From Calditrichota bacterium (GTDB lineage: Bacteria; Zhuqueibacterota; Zhuqueibacteria; Zhuqueibacterales; Geothermadaptataceae), in the NCBI GenBank assembly GCA_008501545.1, contig QQUM01000322.1, positions 1-5,636 of the forward strand: a DNA stretch of 5,636 nucleotides, read 5' to 3'. Both the position numbers and the translations under genes were made by a program. The notes beneath the pieces are model-generated. The model had not been told where the DNA came from. It searched no databases and worked only from the letters and a program-made list of their open reading frames with translations. Positions 1 through 5,636 of this stretch are shown one piece after another. The first letter of the stretch is position 1. Each line of letters starts with the position of its first letter.

Positions 1-248
1 AATTAACACTCCGTGGCCTTGTGCTTCCAGTTGGCGGTATTAAAGAAAAAGTGTTGGCAGCCAAACGGGCAGGTATTGATAAGGTAATTCTTCCGGAAAA
101 GAATAAAAAAGACCTGGACGATGTACCGGAGGAAATTCGGGCGAGCATGAAATTTTCCTTCATTAGCGAAACCGATGAAGCGATAAAGCATGCTTTGCTG
201 ACCAAAAGTGCAAAAAAAAGAATCAAAAAGAGAAATAATGCAGGATAA
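1..248 (+). CDS. lon: Lon protease, C-terminal fragment (5' end outside window)
   Basis: This is the end of an ATP-dependent serine protease of the Lon family, which degrades misfolded and regulatory proteins in the cytosol. About 81 residues are visible, from codon 3-5 to the TAA at 246-248. The frame is open to the left edge, so the GTG at 21 is an internal valine and not a start. The fragment begins [20 protein letters not shown], the conserved stretch of the Lon proteolytic domain that carries the catalytic-dyad lysine (the first K of GGIKEK, codon 42-44). It continues with the typical [23 protein letters not shown] segment. The catalytic serine and the AAA+ and N-terminal domains lie outside the window. 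The protein ends in a strongly basic tail (KKRIKKR) that is longer than in many Lon proteins. A strong terminator follows, so lon ends its transcript. Identification is confident; completeness cannot be judged. Confidence 0.95.
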   Translation, partial: LTLRGLVLPVGGIKEKVLAAKRAGIDKVILPEKNKKDLDDVPEEIRASMKFSFISETDEAIKHALLTKSAKKRIKKRNNAG

Positions 249-274
249 TATTTGTTAAACCAGGTACCGATTTG

Positions 275-315
275 AAAAACGATCTTGCAGCAGTTATCCC
301 GTAAGATCGTTTTTT
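275..315 (+). terminator. Rho-independent terminator of lon
   Basis: Arms AAAAACGATCTT (275-286) and AAGATCGTTTTT (303-314) are perfect reverse complements, with a 16-base loop. The descending arm runs into a T tract (310-315). It sits 27 bases after the lon stop codon and ahead of the thioredoxin gene, so it should separate the two transcripts. The A-rich ascending arm could give some activity in the opposite direction too, but no minus-strand gene is seen here. Confidence 0.88.
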
Positions 316-348
316 GTTGTTTATTAAAAAATGGAATAATAGGAAAAA

Positions 349-744
349 ATGAAGAAACTTCTGATTATAATTTTATTGATCATTCCTTTTGCATGCACGA
401 ATGAAAAACCTGTTGCCAAAAAAGCGACAGTTGTTGCTGTTACCGACGCAACTTTCGAGGATGAAGTCATCAATGCAGAAGGTTTGGTTGTTGTCGACTT
501 TTGGGCTGAGTGGTGTGGCCCCTGCCGAATAATAAAACCTTACATGCACGAGTTGGCACAAAAATACGGTGGCAAAGTAAAGGTTACTTCATTAAATGTT
601 GACCATAATTTGCAGATTGCCAGACAGTTCCAGATTCGTAGTATTCCATCTGTCTTCTTCATAAAGGAAGGCAGGGTTCTCAAGACCGTTATTGGTGTCC
701 GTCCAAAGGCGGAATTCGAAAAGCTGTTTAATAAATACATGTAA
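349..744 (+). CDS. Exported thioredoxin, probable lipoprotein
   Basis: A 131-residue thioredoxin-fold protein, likely a thiol-disulfide reductase acting outside the inner membrane. Residues 1-15 look like a signal peptide: MKK, then a hydrophobic run to residue 15, then Cys16 followed by TNEKP. This suggests a lipoprotein cleaved before Cys16, but Pro at -3 and Phe at -2 make the lipobox non-canonical, and an uncleaved anchor is possible. After a short linker, residues 30-131 form one compact thioredoxin domain. It has Asp50 (the buried acid of thioredoxin, in VVVDFWAEW), the active site WCGPC (residues 55-59, Cys56 and Cys59), and the cis-proline loop SIPS (Pro100). It lacks the extra insertion usual in ResA/TlpA-type proteins and resembles cytosolic TrxA given an export signal. 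The ATG at 349 has AGGA at 341-344, slightly close. It stands alone between two terminators; no convincing promoter was found in the 33-base gap upstream. The partner that reduces it is not visible here. Confidence 0.9.
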   Translation: MKKLLIIILLIIPFACTNEKPVAKKATVVAVTDATFEDEVINAEGLVVVDFWAEWCGPCRIIKPYMHELAQKYGGKVKVTSLNVDHNLQIARQFQIRSIPSVFFIKEGRVLKTVIGVRPKAEFEKLFNKYM

Positions 745-771
745 GTTTTTTAGGATTGTAAAATGTCCTGC

Positions 772-818
772 AGGGCTTTACAGATTTGACTCAATACCTG
801 AATAGCCCTTTTTATTTT
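772..818 (+). terminator. Candidate rho-independent terminator after the thioredoxin gene
   Basis: AGGGCT (772-777) can pair with AGCCCT (804-809). A further CAG/CTG pairing (781-783 with 798-800) sits inside, across a small internal loop. The stem runs directly into TTTTTATTTT (809-818). It lies 27 bases after the stop codon, where a terminator is expected. The stem is short and interrupted, so it is weaker than the lon terminator. Confidence 0.55.
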
Positions 819-954
819 GTGCGCGTTTCTTCTCAACAGACATGAATTGAAAAAAAGTCGCATTTTGCTCGCCGTGCGTCTTGTGTTATTCGATCCGTAA
901 ATAAGCCCGATTTAATCTAAATTTTACACCTTCCGGAATATCGCCCTGTTTTAC

Positions 955-982
955 TTATGTCGTCCTCATGCTGACGACATAA
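955..982. repeat. Perfect 10-bp inverted repeat with 8-base spacer
   Basis: TTATGTCGTC (955-964) and GACGACATAA (973-982) are exact reverse complements around the 8-base spacer CTCATGCT. No T tract follows on either strand, so it does not look like a terminator. It may be an operator for a dimeric regulator, or a hairpin if the region is transcribed. It lies about 240 bases before the glgA start and about 130 bases upstream of the best promoter candidate. Confidence 0.7.
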
Positions 983-1021
983 TTATCTCCTCTGTTACAG
1001 ATTATCCTGCAAATGCCCCGT

Positions 1022-1085
1022 TCACAAGTGATGGCCAATATTCTCACATGAGTCGAATTGCCGTTTTCTTTTCACCAGGTGAAAA
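1022..1085. promoter_or_regulatory. Cluster of three TCAC/GTGA dyads, candidate operators for glgA
   Basis: Three palindromic sites lie close together. TCACAAGTGA (1022-1031) is TCAC/GTGA with a two-base centre. CTCACATGAG (1043-1052) is CTCA/TGAG with a two-base centre. TTTTCACCAGGTGAAAA (1069-1085) is an exact 8-bp dyad around a single central A. The centres of the first two are 21 bp apart, about two helical turns; the third is about 30 bp further on. A one-base centre cannot form a stable hairpin, so the last site is more likely a protein-binding site. It ends 29 bases before the predicted -35 box, a place typical of activators, though repression is possible. The regulator is unknown. Confidence 0.45.
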
Positions 1086-1114
1086 ACACAATTAGTAAAG
1101 TTTTCAAGAAATGT

Positions 1115-1143
1115 TTGGAGTTAAGACTGTATTCGCTTATATT
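1115..1143 (+). promoter_or_regulatory. Candidate sigma70-type promoter for glgA
   Basis: TTGGAG (1115-1120) and TATATT (1138-1143) are separated by 17 bases, close to the TTGACA/TATAAT consensus with ideal spacing. The start point would be near 1150, leaving a leader of about 70 bases before the glgA ATG. The AT-rich setting makes chance matches common, but position and spacing both fit. If the organism uses a Bacteroidota-type -7 element, this reading would not apply. Confidence 0.5.
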
Positions 1144-1207
1144 TTTTACTTTTACCACGACTTTTATGTTGAAAAATATAAATTTGTTCTCATAAACAAA
1201 GAGCGAA

Positions 1208-1212
1208 AAGGA
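1208..1212 (+). promoter_or_regulatory. Shine-Dalgarno that fixes the glgA start
   Basis: AAGGA, six bases before the ATG at 1219. It selects this start over the in-frame ATG at 1111, which has no comparable site and would add 36 non-homologous residues. Confidence 0.8.
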
Positions 1213-1218
1213 TGTCAA

Positions 1219-2682
1219 ATGAAAGTTTGTTTTGTGTCAAGTGAGTGCGTGCCATACGCAAAAACGGGCGGACTGGCAGATGTTAGCGGTGCCTTGCCAA
1301 AAGCATTGACCGAAGTCGGAATAGATGTAAAAACATTTCTTCCCTTGTACAGCACGATCAATATTGACGATTTTAATTTGAAACCTGATCCGGAAAATCA
1401 AGCCATTCGCGTCAATCTGGGACGCTCAACCCATTTTTTTAATACCTGGAAAGGCACGTTGCCAGGTTCACCCGCTGAAGTTTATTTCATCGATTGCCCC
1501 GATTTTTATCACCGCAGTAAACTGTACACCAATGATCCTGATGAAGCTGAACGGTTTATCTTCTTTCAACAAGCGGTACTACGCATCCTGCAAAACATAC
1601 GATGGACACCCGATGTCATTCATTGCAACGATTGGCAAACAGCATTAATGCCCGCATTTCTCAAAATGAATTTCAGGTGGGACCGGCTCTTTGAAAAAAC
1701 TGCCACACTTTTATCGATACACAATATCGGGTACCAGGGACGCTTCTCAAAAGATTCCATCTATGGTGCAGGGCTGCCTTATCTGCATTACTATCCAGGT
1801 GGACCTTTTGAATTCTATGACTCATTCTGTTTTCTTAAAACGGGCATTATGTTTTCGGAAATCATTTCGACGGTTAGCCAAACTTATGCACGTGAAATTC
1901 AAACCTTTGAGTTTGGAGCGGGACTTGATGGCGTTCTCCACGGTCGAAAGGATGATTTGTATGGCATTTTGAATGGCATTGACGATGGCGTCTGGAACCC
2001 TGATTCTGATAGTCACCTGGTGCAAAACTACAACCTTGATAGCTTCTTAAAAAAGAAAAAAAATAAACAGGCATTACTCGAAGAATTTTATCTGCCCTAT
2101 GATGCAAAAGTCCCGGTGATTGGTATGGTGACACGCCTTGCAATCCAAAAAGGGCTGGACATTTTTCGTCCCATAATGGAGGAATTTATTCAGCAACCAG
2201 TTCAGTTTGTTATTCTTGGAAGCGGTGAGCCGGAATACGAACAATTTTTACAACACATCGCAGAAAAATATCCTGATAAAGTGGCGGTGACAATTGGTTT
2301 CAATGAAGCCCTGGCGCATCAGATTACAGCCGGGGCAGATATGTTTCTCATGCCGTCCCACTATGAACCTTGCGGCTTGAATCAGATGTATTCTTTAAAT
2401 TATGGAACAGTACCAATTGTGAGGAAAACAGGTGGACTCGCAGATACAGTCAAGGATTATCATGAGGTTCCTGATGAAGGAAACGGGTTGACGTTTTTTG
2501 ATTATTCGGATACAGAATTACTTGAAACATTAAATCGTGCGCTGAAGCTGTTTCGCAACAAACCAGCCTGGAAGAAAATGGTGACCCGCGGCATGCAAGC
2601 AGATTTTTCATGGCATGCATCCGCAGAGAAATATGTCGAACTCTATGATGTCGCACAGAAAAATCTTGACAAATTAGATTAA
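1219..2682 (+). CDS. glgA: Glycogen synthase (ADP-glucose type, GT5)
   Basis: Bacterial glycogen synthase of glycosyltransferase family 5, a cytosolic enzyme that adds glucose from ADP-glucose to alpha-1,4-glucan ends. The protein has 487 residues, normal for GlgA (about 475-490). The start at 1219 is chosen because it gives the canonical N terminus MKVCFVSSECVPYAKTGGLADV with the substrate-binding Lys15 of KTGG, and because a good Shine-Dalgarno precedes it. The N-terminal Rossmann domain includes H135-CNDW and HNIGYQG (168-174). The C-terminal domain begins near 295 and has TRLAIQKG with Arg306 and Lys311, and YEPCGLNQMYSLNYGTVP with the catalytic Glu383, then KTGGLADTV (403-411). All key residues of the family that I can check are present. 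No glgB, glgC or glgP is in the window, so glycogen genes appear dispersed. It probably shares a transcript with the LOG gene 19 bases downstream, and the upstream dyads suggest control at transcription. Confidence 0.97.
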   Translation: MKVCFVSSECVPYAKTGGLADVSGALPKALTEVGIDVKTFLPLYSTINIDDFNLKPDPENQAIRVNLGRSTHFFNTWKGTLPGSPAEVYFIDCPDFYHRSKLYTNDPDEAERFIFFQQAVLRILQNIRWTPDVIHCNDWQTALMPAFLKMNFRWDRLFEKTATLLSIHNIGYQGRFSKDSIYGAGLPYLHYYPGGPFEFYDSFCFLKTGIMFSEIISTVSQTYAREIQTFEFGAGLDGVLHGRKDDLYGILNGIDDGVWNPDSDSHLVQNYNLDSFLKKKKNKQALLEEFYLPYDAKVPVIGMVTRLAIQKGLDIFRPIMEEFIQQPVQFVILGSGEPEYEQFLQHIAEKYPDKVAVTIGFNEALAHQITAGADMFLMPSHYEPCGLNQMYSLNYGTVPIVRKTGGLADTVKDYHEVPDEGNGLTFFDYSDTELLETLNRALKLFRNKPAWKKMVTRGMQADFSWHASAEKYVELYDVAQKNLDKLD

Positions 2683-2701
2683 ACTTTGGAATTAAAATGA
2701 A

Positions 2702-3529
2702 ATGGCGAGGACAATGGCTGAATTAAAAGGATTTCCACAAAAAGCGTATGATAACAGTGAATTTCTACGAAGTAAAGAAGCACGCTCTATTCGCGTTTTG
2801 TGTGAATTGGAGGAACCAAAAGCAAGGCTGGAGCATCACGATGTCGAGGATACGCTTGTCTTTTTCGGTTCAGCACGAATATTGTCTCCGGAAGCAGCCA
2901 GTGATAATTTAGTAAGAAATAAAAATTCCAAAGAAAACTTGGATGAAGGTGCGGCATCAGCGGCCCGGATTGCAGAACATAAAGTCAAACTATCCCGATA
3001 CTATGAGGATGCTGCACAGATCGCAGAGAAATTATCATTATGGACAAAATCGATAAAAAAAGAAAATCGATTTGTGATTTGTTCCGGCGGTGGGCCGGGA
3101 ATTATGGAAGCAGCGAATCTTGGGGCGCAACGTGCGGGATGCCGTTCGATTGGACTGAATATCAGCATTCCTTTCGAGCAAGCGCCAAATCCCTACATTT
3201 CCCCGGAGCTTGGCTTTACCTTTCATTATTTCTTTATCCGCAAGTATTGGTTTCTTCACAAAGCCAAAGGTATTTTTGTTTTTCCCGGTGGATTTGGAAC
3301 GATGGATGAATTTTTTGAACTTCTTACTTTGATGCAGACGCAAAAATCGACGCGAAAAATGGCAATTGTTCTCTATGGCAAAGAGTACTGGAATGATGTG
3401 CTGAATTTTGATGCGTTAGTAAAATGGGGAACGATCAGTGAAAAAGATCTCCAACTTTTCAAACTTGTCGATGATGTCGACAGCGCAGTTAACTATGCCA
3501 AAGATGTCCTGATGACACACCATCTGTAA
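2702..3529 (+). CDS. LOG/TIGR00730-family Rossmann-fold protein
   Basis: A 275-residue member of the LOG family (once misnamed lysine decarboxylase). Characterised relatives are nucleoside-5'-monophosphate phosphoribohydrolases that split cytokinin ribotides or AMP-type nucleotides into base and ribose 5-phosphate. Visible features in order: beta strand and GSAR loop (56-59); a charged helical insert (about 60-100) longer than in minimal LOGs; ICSGGGPGIMEAAN (126-139), the glycine-rich nucleotide loop; Arg180-Lys181 in FFIRKYWF; and the signature PGGFGTMDE (195-203) with catalytic-type Glu203. An N-terminal stretch of about 50 residues and the insert mark the longer bacterial subgroup, whose substrate is not known to me. 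The ATG at 2702 has only a weak, distant TTGGA (2686-2690). A second ATG at 2714 has GAGGA too close, so the start may shift by four codons. The 19-base gap after glgA implies co-transcription and perhaps coupling. The family is sure; the reaction is inferred. Confidence 0.9.
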   Translation: MARTMAELKGFPQKAYDNSEFLRSKEARSIRVLCELEEPKARLEHHDVEDTLVFFGSARILSPEAASDNLVRNKNSKENLDEGAASAARIAEHKVKLSRYYEDAAQIAEKLSLWTKSIKKENRFVICSGGGPGIMEAANLGAQRAGCRSIGLNISIPFEQAPNPYISPELGFTFHYFFIRKYWFLHKAKGIFVFPGGFGTMDEFFELLTLMQTQKSTRKMAIVLYGKEYWNDVLNFDALVKWGTISEKDLQLFKLVDDVDSAVNYAKDVLMTHHL

Positions 3530-3569
3530 TGCCGAACGAATCGAAGGTAAATAATAAAAATAAATGATA

Positions 3570-3899
3570 TTAAGCGTCCAATTTTTTCCCTTCAATATCA
3601 GCCACGTGTTCATCCATGACTTCCTTTGGCGCTGATTTTAGGAGATATCTCCCCGCAAAAAAAAGCAAAACAATATCATCAGAGTAGCCGATGATTGGCA
3701 GTAAAAGTTCCGGAATGAAGTCCATAGGCGATATAGCATAAATGACTGTCACTACCAGAATGATTTTGGGAAACACCGGAACACGACTGTCCAGTAAAAG
3801 TCGAAATGTAAGTCGAATGAATTTAGGGAGCAGGAATATCGCTTGTAAAAATCCAATTGGATTGCGGCTTCCACGAACAAAAAGTGATCTGAATTTCAT
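3570..3899 (-). CDS. DUF1232 (YkvA-like) small membrane protein
   Basis: A 109-residue protein with the DUF1232 core at about 38-90. Key parts are a charged entry (DSRVPVFPK), the signature YAISPMDFIPE (54-64) and IIGYSDDIVLL (69-79), then FAGRYLLKSAP. Two hydrophobic segments (about 43-58 and 63-82) flank the conserved SPxDxIP turn, suggesting a membrane hairpin; the N terminus (FLQAIFLLPKFIRL) may be an amphipathic helix. The biochemical function of the family is not established, and I do not assign one. The gene starts 15 bases after rnz ends on the same strand, so it is probably translated from the same mRNA. It has only a weak TTGGA-like site in front of its ATG. It converges with the LOG gene across a 40-base AT-rich gap in which I see no hairpin terminator for either direction. 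Confidence 0.88.
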   Translation of the reverse strand: MKFRSLFVRGSRNPIGFLQAIFLLPKFIRLTFRLLLDSRVPVFPKIILVVTVIYAISPMDFIPELLLPIIGYSDDIVLLFFAGRYLLKSAPKEVMDEHVADIEGKKLDA

Positions 3900-3914
3900 A
3901 TTATGTCCAATCGT

Positions 3915-4847
3915 TCATTTATCCTCATAATCAAAAGTAAACCTCTCCAGATCATGTGCCATCGATGTTTCCGGAAAGAAAGCTTTTGCTTCTTCTAATA
4001 CTGTCGCTTCATCTTCCGGTAATGTGCGGGCACTGAAGTGGGAAAGAATTAAATGATGTACGCCTGCCTGCTTTGCAATTTGTGCTGCTTCCTGTGCGGT
4101 GCTGTGCCCCGAAATTTCGGCAACATCCGCATTTCGACTATAAAAAGTGGCTTCATGTACCAGAACGTCAGCGCCTTTTGCCAATTCTACACTAGCATCA
4201 CAAGGCGAGGTGTCGATGCAATAAGCCACATGATGTCCGGGGCGTCTTTCACCAACAACTTCTTTTGACCGGATCACCCTTCCATCTTCGAGCGTGATAT
4301 CCTCACCAGCCTGTAACTTACTGAGTAAAGGGCCGCTGGGAACGCCCAATTTCTGAGCTCTTTTGGCATTGAATTTACCCGGACGCATGTCCTCAATGAA
4401 CGCCCAACCAAGTGTGTGAGTGCGGTGTTTTAATGGCTGGCATTTTATCACCATACCTTTGTCCCGGATTTCTTCGGCCTCACTACTTCGGGGAATCTCG
4501 ATTATTTTCAGTGGAAAGGTTAGAGTGAATTGGCAGAAATTCTTGTGAAATTCGATAAATTCGGCAATCCCCTGCGGACCATAAAGCGTTATTTCCTGGG
4601 AGCACCCGGCCATTTGCAGGCTGGTGAGCAGCCCGGGTAAACCAAAAATGTGATCACCATGAAAATGGGAGATGAAAATCCTTTTTATCCGACCCGGGCG
4701 AATTCTGGCGCGGCGCAATTGAATTTGCGTTCCTTCGCCACAATCATAAATATAAACATCACCGTTTCGCACAACGGCCGTTGAAGACAAATTGCGAAAT
4801 CGCGTCGGTACAGCAGCGCCGGTACCTAATGTAATTACTTCGAGCAT
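3915..4847 (-). CDS. rnz: Ribonuclease Z (tRNA 3' endonuclease)
   Basis: A 310-residue metallo-beta-lactamase-fold endonuclease that removes the 3' trailer of pre-tRNA, normally as a homodimer with two zinc ions. The length matches the short RNase Z form (about 300-310). The N terminus LEVITLGTGAAVPT is typical. The zinc ligands are in place: HFHGDH (His61, His63, Asp65, His66), His141 in LKHRTHTLGWAF, Asp212 in CIDTSPCD and His270 in LSHFSAR. GHST (247-250) is the conserved C-terminal motif. The flexible exosite segment is marked by LGVPSGPLLSKLQAG (167-181). The ATG at 4847 fits the family start and has a purine-rich AGAGAAGAAG just upstream. A candidate promoter lies in the 72-base gap to the EamA gene, and DUF1232 follows closely. 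Nothing is missing or unusual in the catalytic core. Confidence 0.96.
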   Translation of the reverse strand: MLEVITLGTGAAVPTRFRNLSSTAVVRNGDVYIYDCGEGTQIQLRRARIRPGRIKRIFISHFHGDHIFGLPGLLTSLQMAGCSQEITLYGPQGIAEFIEFHKNFCQFTLTFPLKIIEIPRSSEAEEIRDKGMVIKCQPLKHRTHTLGWAFIEDMRPGKFNAKRAQKLGVPSGPLLSKLQAGEDITLEDGRVIRSKEVVGERRPGHHVAYCIDTSPCDASVELAKGADVLVHEATFYSRNADVAEISGHSTAQEAAQIAKQAGVHHLILSHFSARTLPEDEATVLEEAKAFFPETSMAHDLERFTFDYEDK

Positions 4848-4871
4848 TGAATCGTTGCTTCTTCTCTTTAT

Positions 4872-4900
4872 TTTTTAAGCAATATCTAATTGTTTGTAAA
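4872..4900 (-). promoter_or_regulatory. Candidate promoter for rnz-DUF1232
   Basis: Read on the minus strand, TTTACA (4900-4895) and TAAAAA (4877-4872) are 17 bases apart. The -35 box matches TTGACA at five of six positions; the -10 box matches at four. A start near 4865 would leave a short leader containing the purine-rich ribosome binding site of rnz. No terminator hairpin is visible in the gap, so read-through from the EamA gene is also possible. Confidence 0.35.
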
Positions 4901-4919
4901 CCGTTTCTTTAATTCTATC

Positions 4920-5636
4920 TCAAGTCTCTGACCAAATTGCACCGGCAACGCCTGCCACAACTAAAATTCCACCGCTGATTTGCAAAAGGCTGTGGGATTC
5001 ATTTAAGAAAAACCACGCTAAAAGAGAAGCAAAAATTGGTTCGCCAAGCAACAAAGTAGAGACCAATGGCGCGGATAAATACTTTAAAGCCCAGTTGAAT
5101 GTGGAGTGACCGATGAGTTGAGGGAGCAAGGCAATGAGCACCAATAAACCATAAATTTTTATTTCGAATCCGAGCAGTTGTTGCTTTGAAAGCACCGCAA
5201 TCACCAAAAGAATAATCCCGGAAACGGAATAGGCGATGGTTATATAGTCGAGATTTTCCATCCGTTTGCGCACGAAACGTCCACATAAAATATATCCTGC
5301 GGCACCCCATGCACCAATCAGAGCCCAGAAATCTCCGGTACGCGAATTTGTCATGTTATGAATTTCCGGCGATAATAGTGTCATGAAAACAACACCTGTA
5401 AATGCAACCAAGAACGAAATAAACAGTCCGCTGCGGATGCGTGTTTTAAAAATCAACCGGGAAATGATGACAACCCAAAACGGTGATGTCGATACGAGAA
5501 CAGTTGAATTCGTGACAGAGGTTAACTTTAATGAGCCAATCCACGCACCAAAATGGATTGCGAGAAAAATGCCGGAGAGAATCGACACCCACAGGTCTTT
5601 TTTGGTACTGCCAGCCCAGGGTGCTTTTTTCCTGGC
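4920..5636 (-). CDS. EamA/DMT-superfamily transporter, C-terminal part (5' end outside window)
   Basis: An integral inner-membrane protein of the drug/metabolite transporter superfamily with two EamA repeats; members export or import varied small metabolites, and the substrate here cannot be told. About 238 residues are visible. The frame is open to the right edge and reads ARKKAPWAGSTKKDLW before the GTG at 5588, which matches the family's cytosolic loop before a helix, so that GTG is internal valine. The rest of the first repeat shows LAIHFGAWIGSLKLTSVTNS and VLVSTSPFWVVIIS, followed by VAFTGVVFM. The second repeat includes WGAAGYILCGRFVRKRM, GHSTFNWALKYLSAPLVSTLLLGEPIFASLLAWFFLNE and a final helix GGILVVAGVAGAIW. 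About eight of the usual ten helices are present. It lies upstream of rnz on the same strand with a 72-base gap. Confidence 0.92.
   Translation of the reverse strand, partial: ARKKAPWAGSTKKDLWVSILSGIFLAIHFGAWIGSLKLTSVTNSTVLVSTSPFWVVIISRLIFKTRIRSGLFISFLVAFTGVVFMTLLSPEIHNMTNSRTGDFWALIGAWGAAGYILCGRFVRKRMENLDYITIAYSVSGIILLVIAVLSKQQLLGFEIKIYGLLVLIALLPQLIGHSTFNWALKYLSAPLVSTLLLGEPIFASLLAWFFLNESHSLLQISGGILVVAGVAGAIWSET

Larger units (their letters stand above)
745..1218. other. 474-base non-coding region upstream of glgA
   Basis: There is no supportable gene on either strand. Reading frames are short and lack ribosome binding sites, and the longest start on the plus strand (1111) is the untranslated leader of glgA read through. 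From left to right the region holds a candidate terminator for the preceding gene, a perfect inverted repeat (955-982), a cluster of TCAC/GTGA-type dyads (1022-1085), a sigma70-like promoter (1115-1143) and the glgA Shine-Dalgarno. I recognise no known riboswitch or small RNA. The interval 819-954 shows nothing I can name. Confidence 0.6.

Noticed and set aside
767..774. CCTGCAGG palindrome as a regulatory site
   Set aside because: It is a self-complementary octamer without a partner. It overlaps the ascending arm of the candidate terminator and is likely chance.
1048..1095. A 15-codon ORF (MSRIAVFFSPGEKHN) upstream of glgA
   Set aside because: There is no Shine-Dalgarno, it has no recognisable family, and it overlaps the palindromic sites that explain the sequence better.
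1111..1218. A 36-residue N-terminal extension of GlgA from the ATG at 1111
   Set aside because: The extension is aromatic and AT-driven with no GlgA homology. The ATG at 1219 gives the canonical MKVxFVSSE start with a proper AAGGA six bases upstream, and 1111 overlaps the predicted promoter.
3038..3343. 101-codon minus-strand ORF inside the LOG gene
   Set aside because: It lies wholly within a gene with clear family motifs in the plus frame; its translation is Lys/Arg-rich and lacks family features.
2702..3529. Annotation as lysine decarboxylase
   Set aside because: PGGxGTxxE is the LOG signature. The old decarboxylase label for this family is regarded as a misannotation, and no PLP-enzyme motif is present.
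3530..3569. Bidirectional terminator between the convergent LOG and DUF1232 genes
   Set aside because: The 40-base gap is AT-rich but contains only three- to four-base complementarities, not enough for a credible stem.
4053..4268. Cys-rich plus-strand ORF of 71 codons within rnz
   Set aside because: It is antisense to the conserved rnz coding sequence. The cysteines arise from the complement of Gln/Ala/Ala codons, and no Shine-Dalgarno is seen.
5586..5588. GTG as the start of the EamA gene
   Set aside because: The frame stays open to the window edge, and the upstream residues (STKKDLW) fit the family's loop before this helix. A start here would remove part of the first repeat.

Overview
The window looks like an ordinary chromosomal segment of a free-living bacterium with moderate to low GC. 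It has no mobile-element, phage, CRISPR or tRNA/rRNA signature. All seven recognisable genes belong to widespread families. The lipoprotein thioredoxin with a relaxed lipobox and the bacterial-type glycogen synthase are compatible with the Bacteroidota/Chlorobiota/Calditrichota/KSB1 neighbourhood, but this placement is an impression from sequence style and is not established here.

Layout. Plus strand: (1) the 3' end of lon (1-248), closed by a convincing rho-independent terminator (275-315); (2) a small exported thioredoxin, probably a lipoprotein (349-744), with a candidate terminator after it; (3) a 474-base non-coding stretch (745-1218) with several dyad-symmetric elements and a good sigma70-like promoter; (4) glgA (1219-2682), followed after 19 bases by a LOG/TIGR00730-family Rossmann protein (2702-3529), probably one transcript. 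Minus strand, converging on the LOG gene: (5) the C-terminal part of an EamA/DMT transporter that runs off the right edge (4920-5636); (6) rnz, the tRNA 3'-processing endonuclease (3915-4847), with a candidate promoter of its own; (7) a small DUF1232 membrane protein (3570-3899), 15 bases behind rnz and probably co-transcribed with it.

How the genes fit together. Lon (cytosolic proteolysis), thioredoxin (thiol chemistry outside the inner membrane), GlgA (glycogen elongation from ADP-glucose) and RNase Z (tRNA maturation) are housekeeping functions with no obvious shared pathway. The one pairing that invites a functional guess is glgA-LOG. GlgA releases ADP, and characterised LOG proteins hydrolyse nucleoside monophosphates, so a link through adenine nucleotides is possible but unproven.

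I found no clear previously undescribed system. The most interesting non-coding signal is the glgA upstream region: a perfect 10-bp inverted repeat (955-982) and three TCAC/GTGA-type dyads (1022-1085), all upstream of a TTGGAG-N17-TATATT promoter. This suggests regulated glycogen synthesis.
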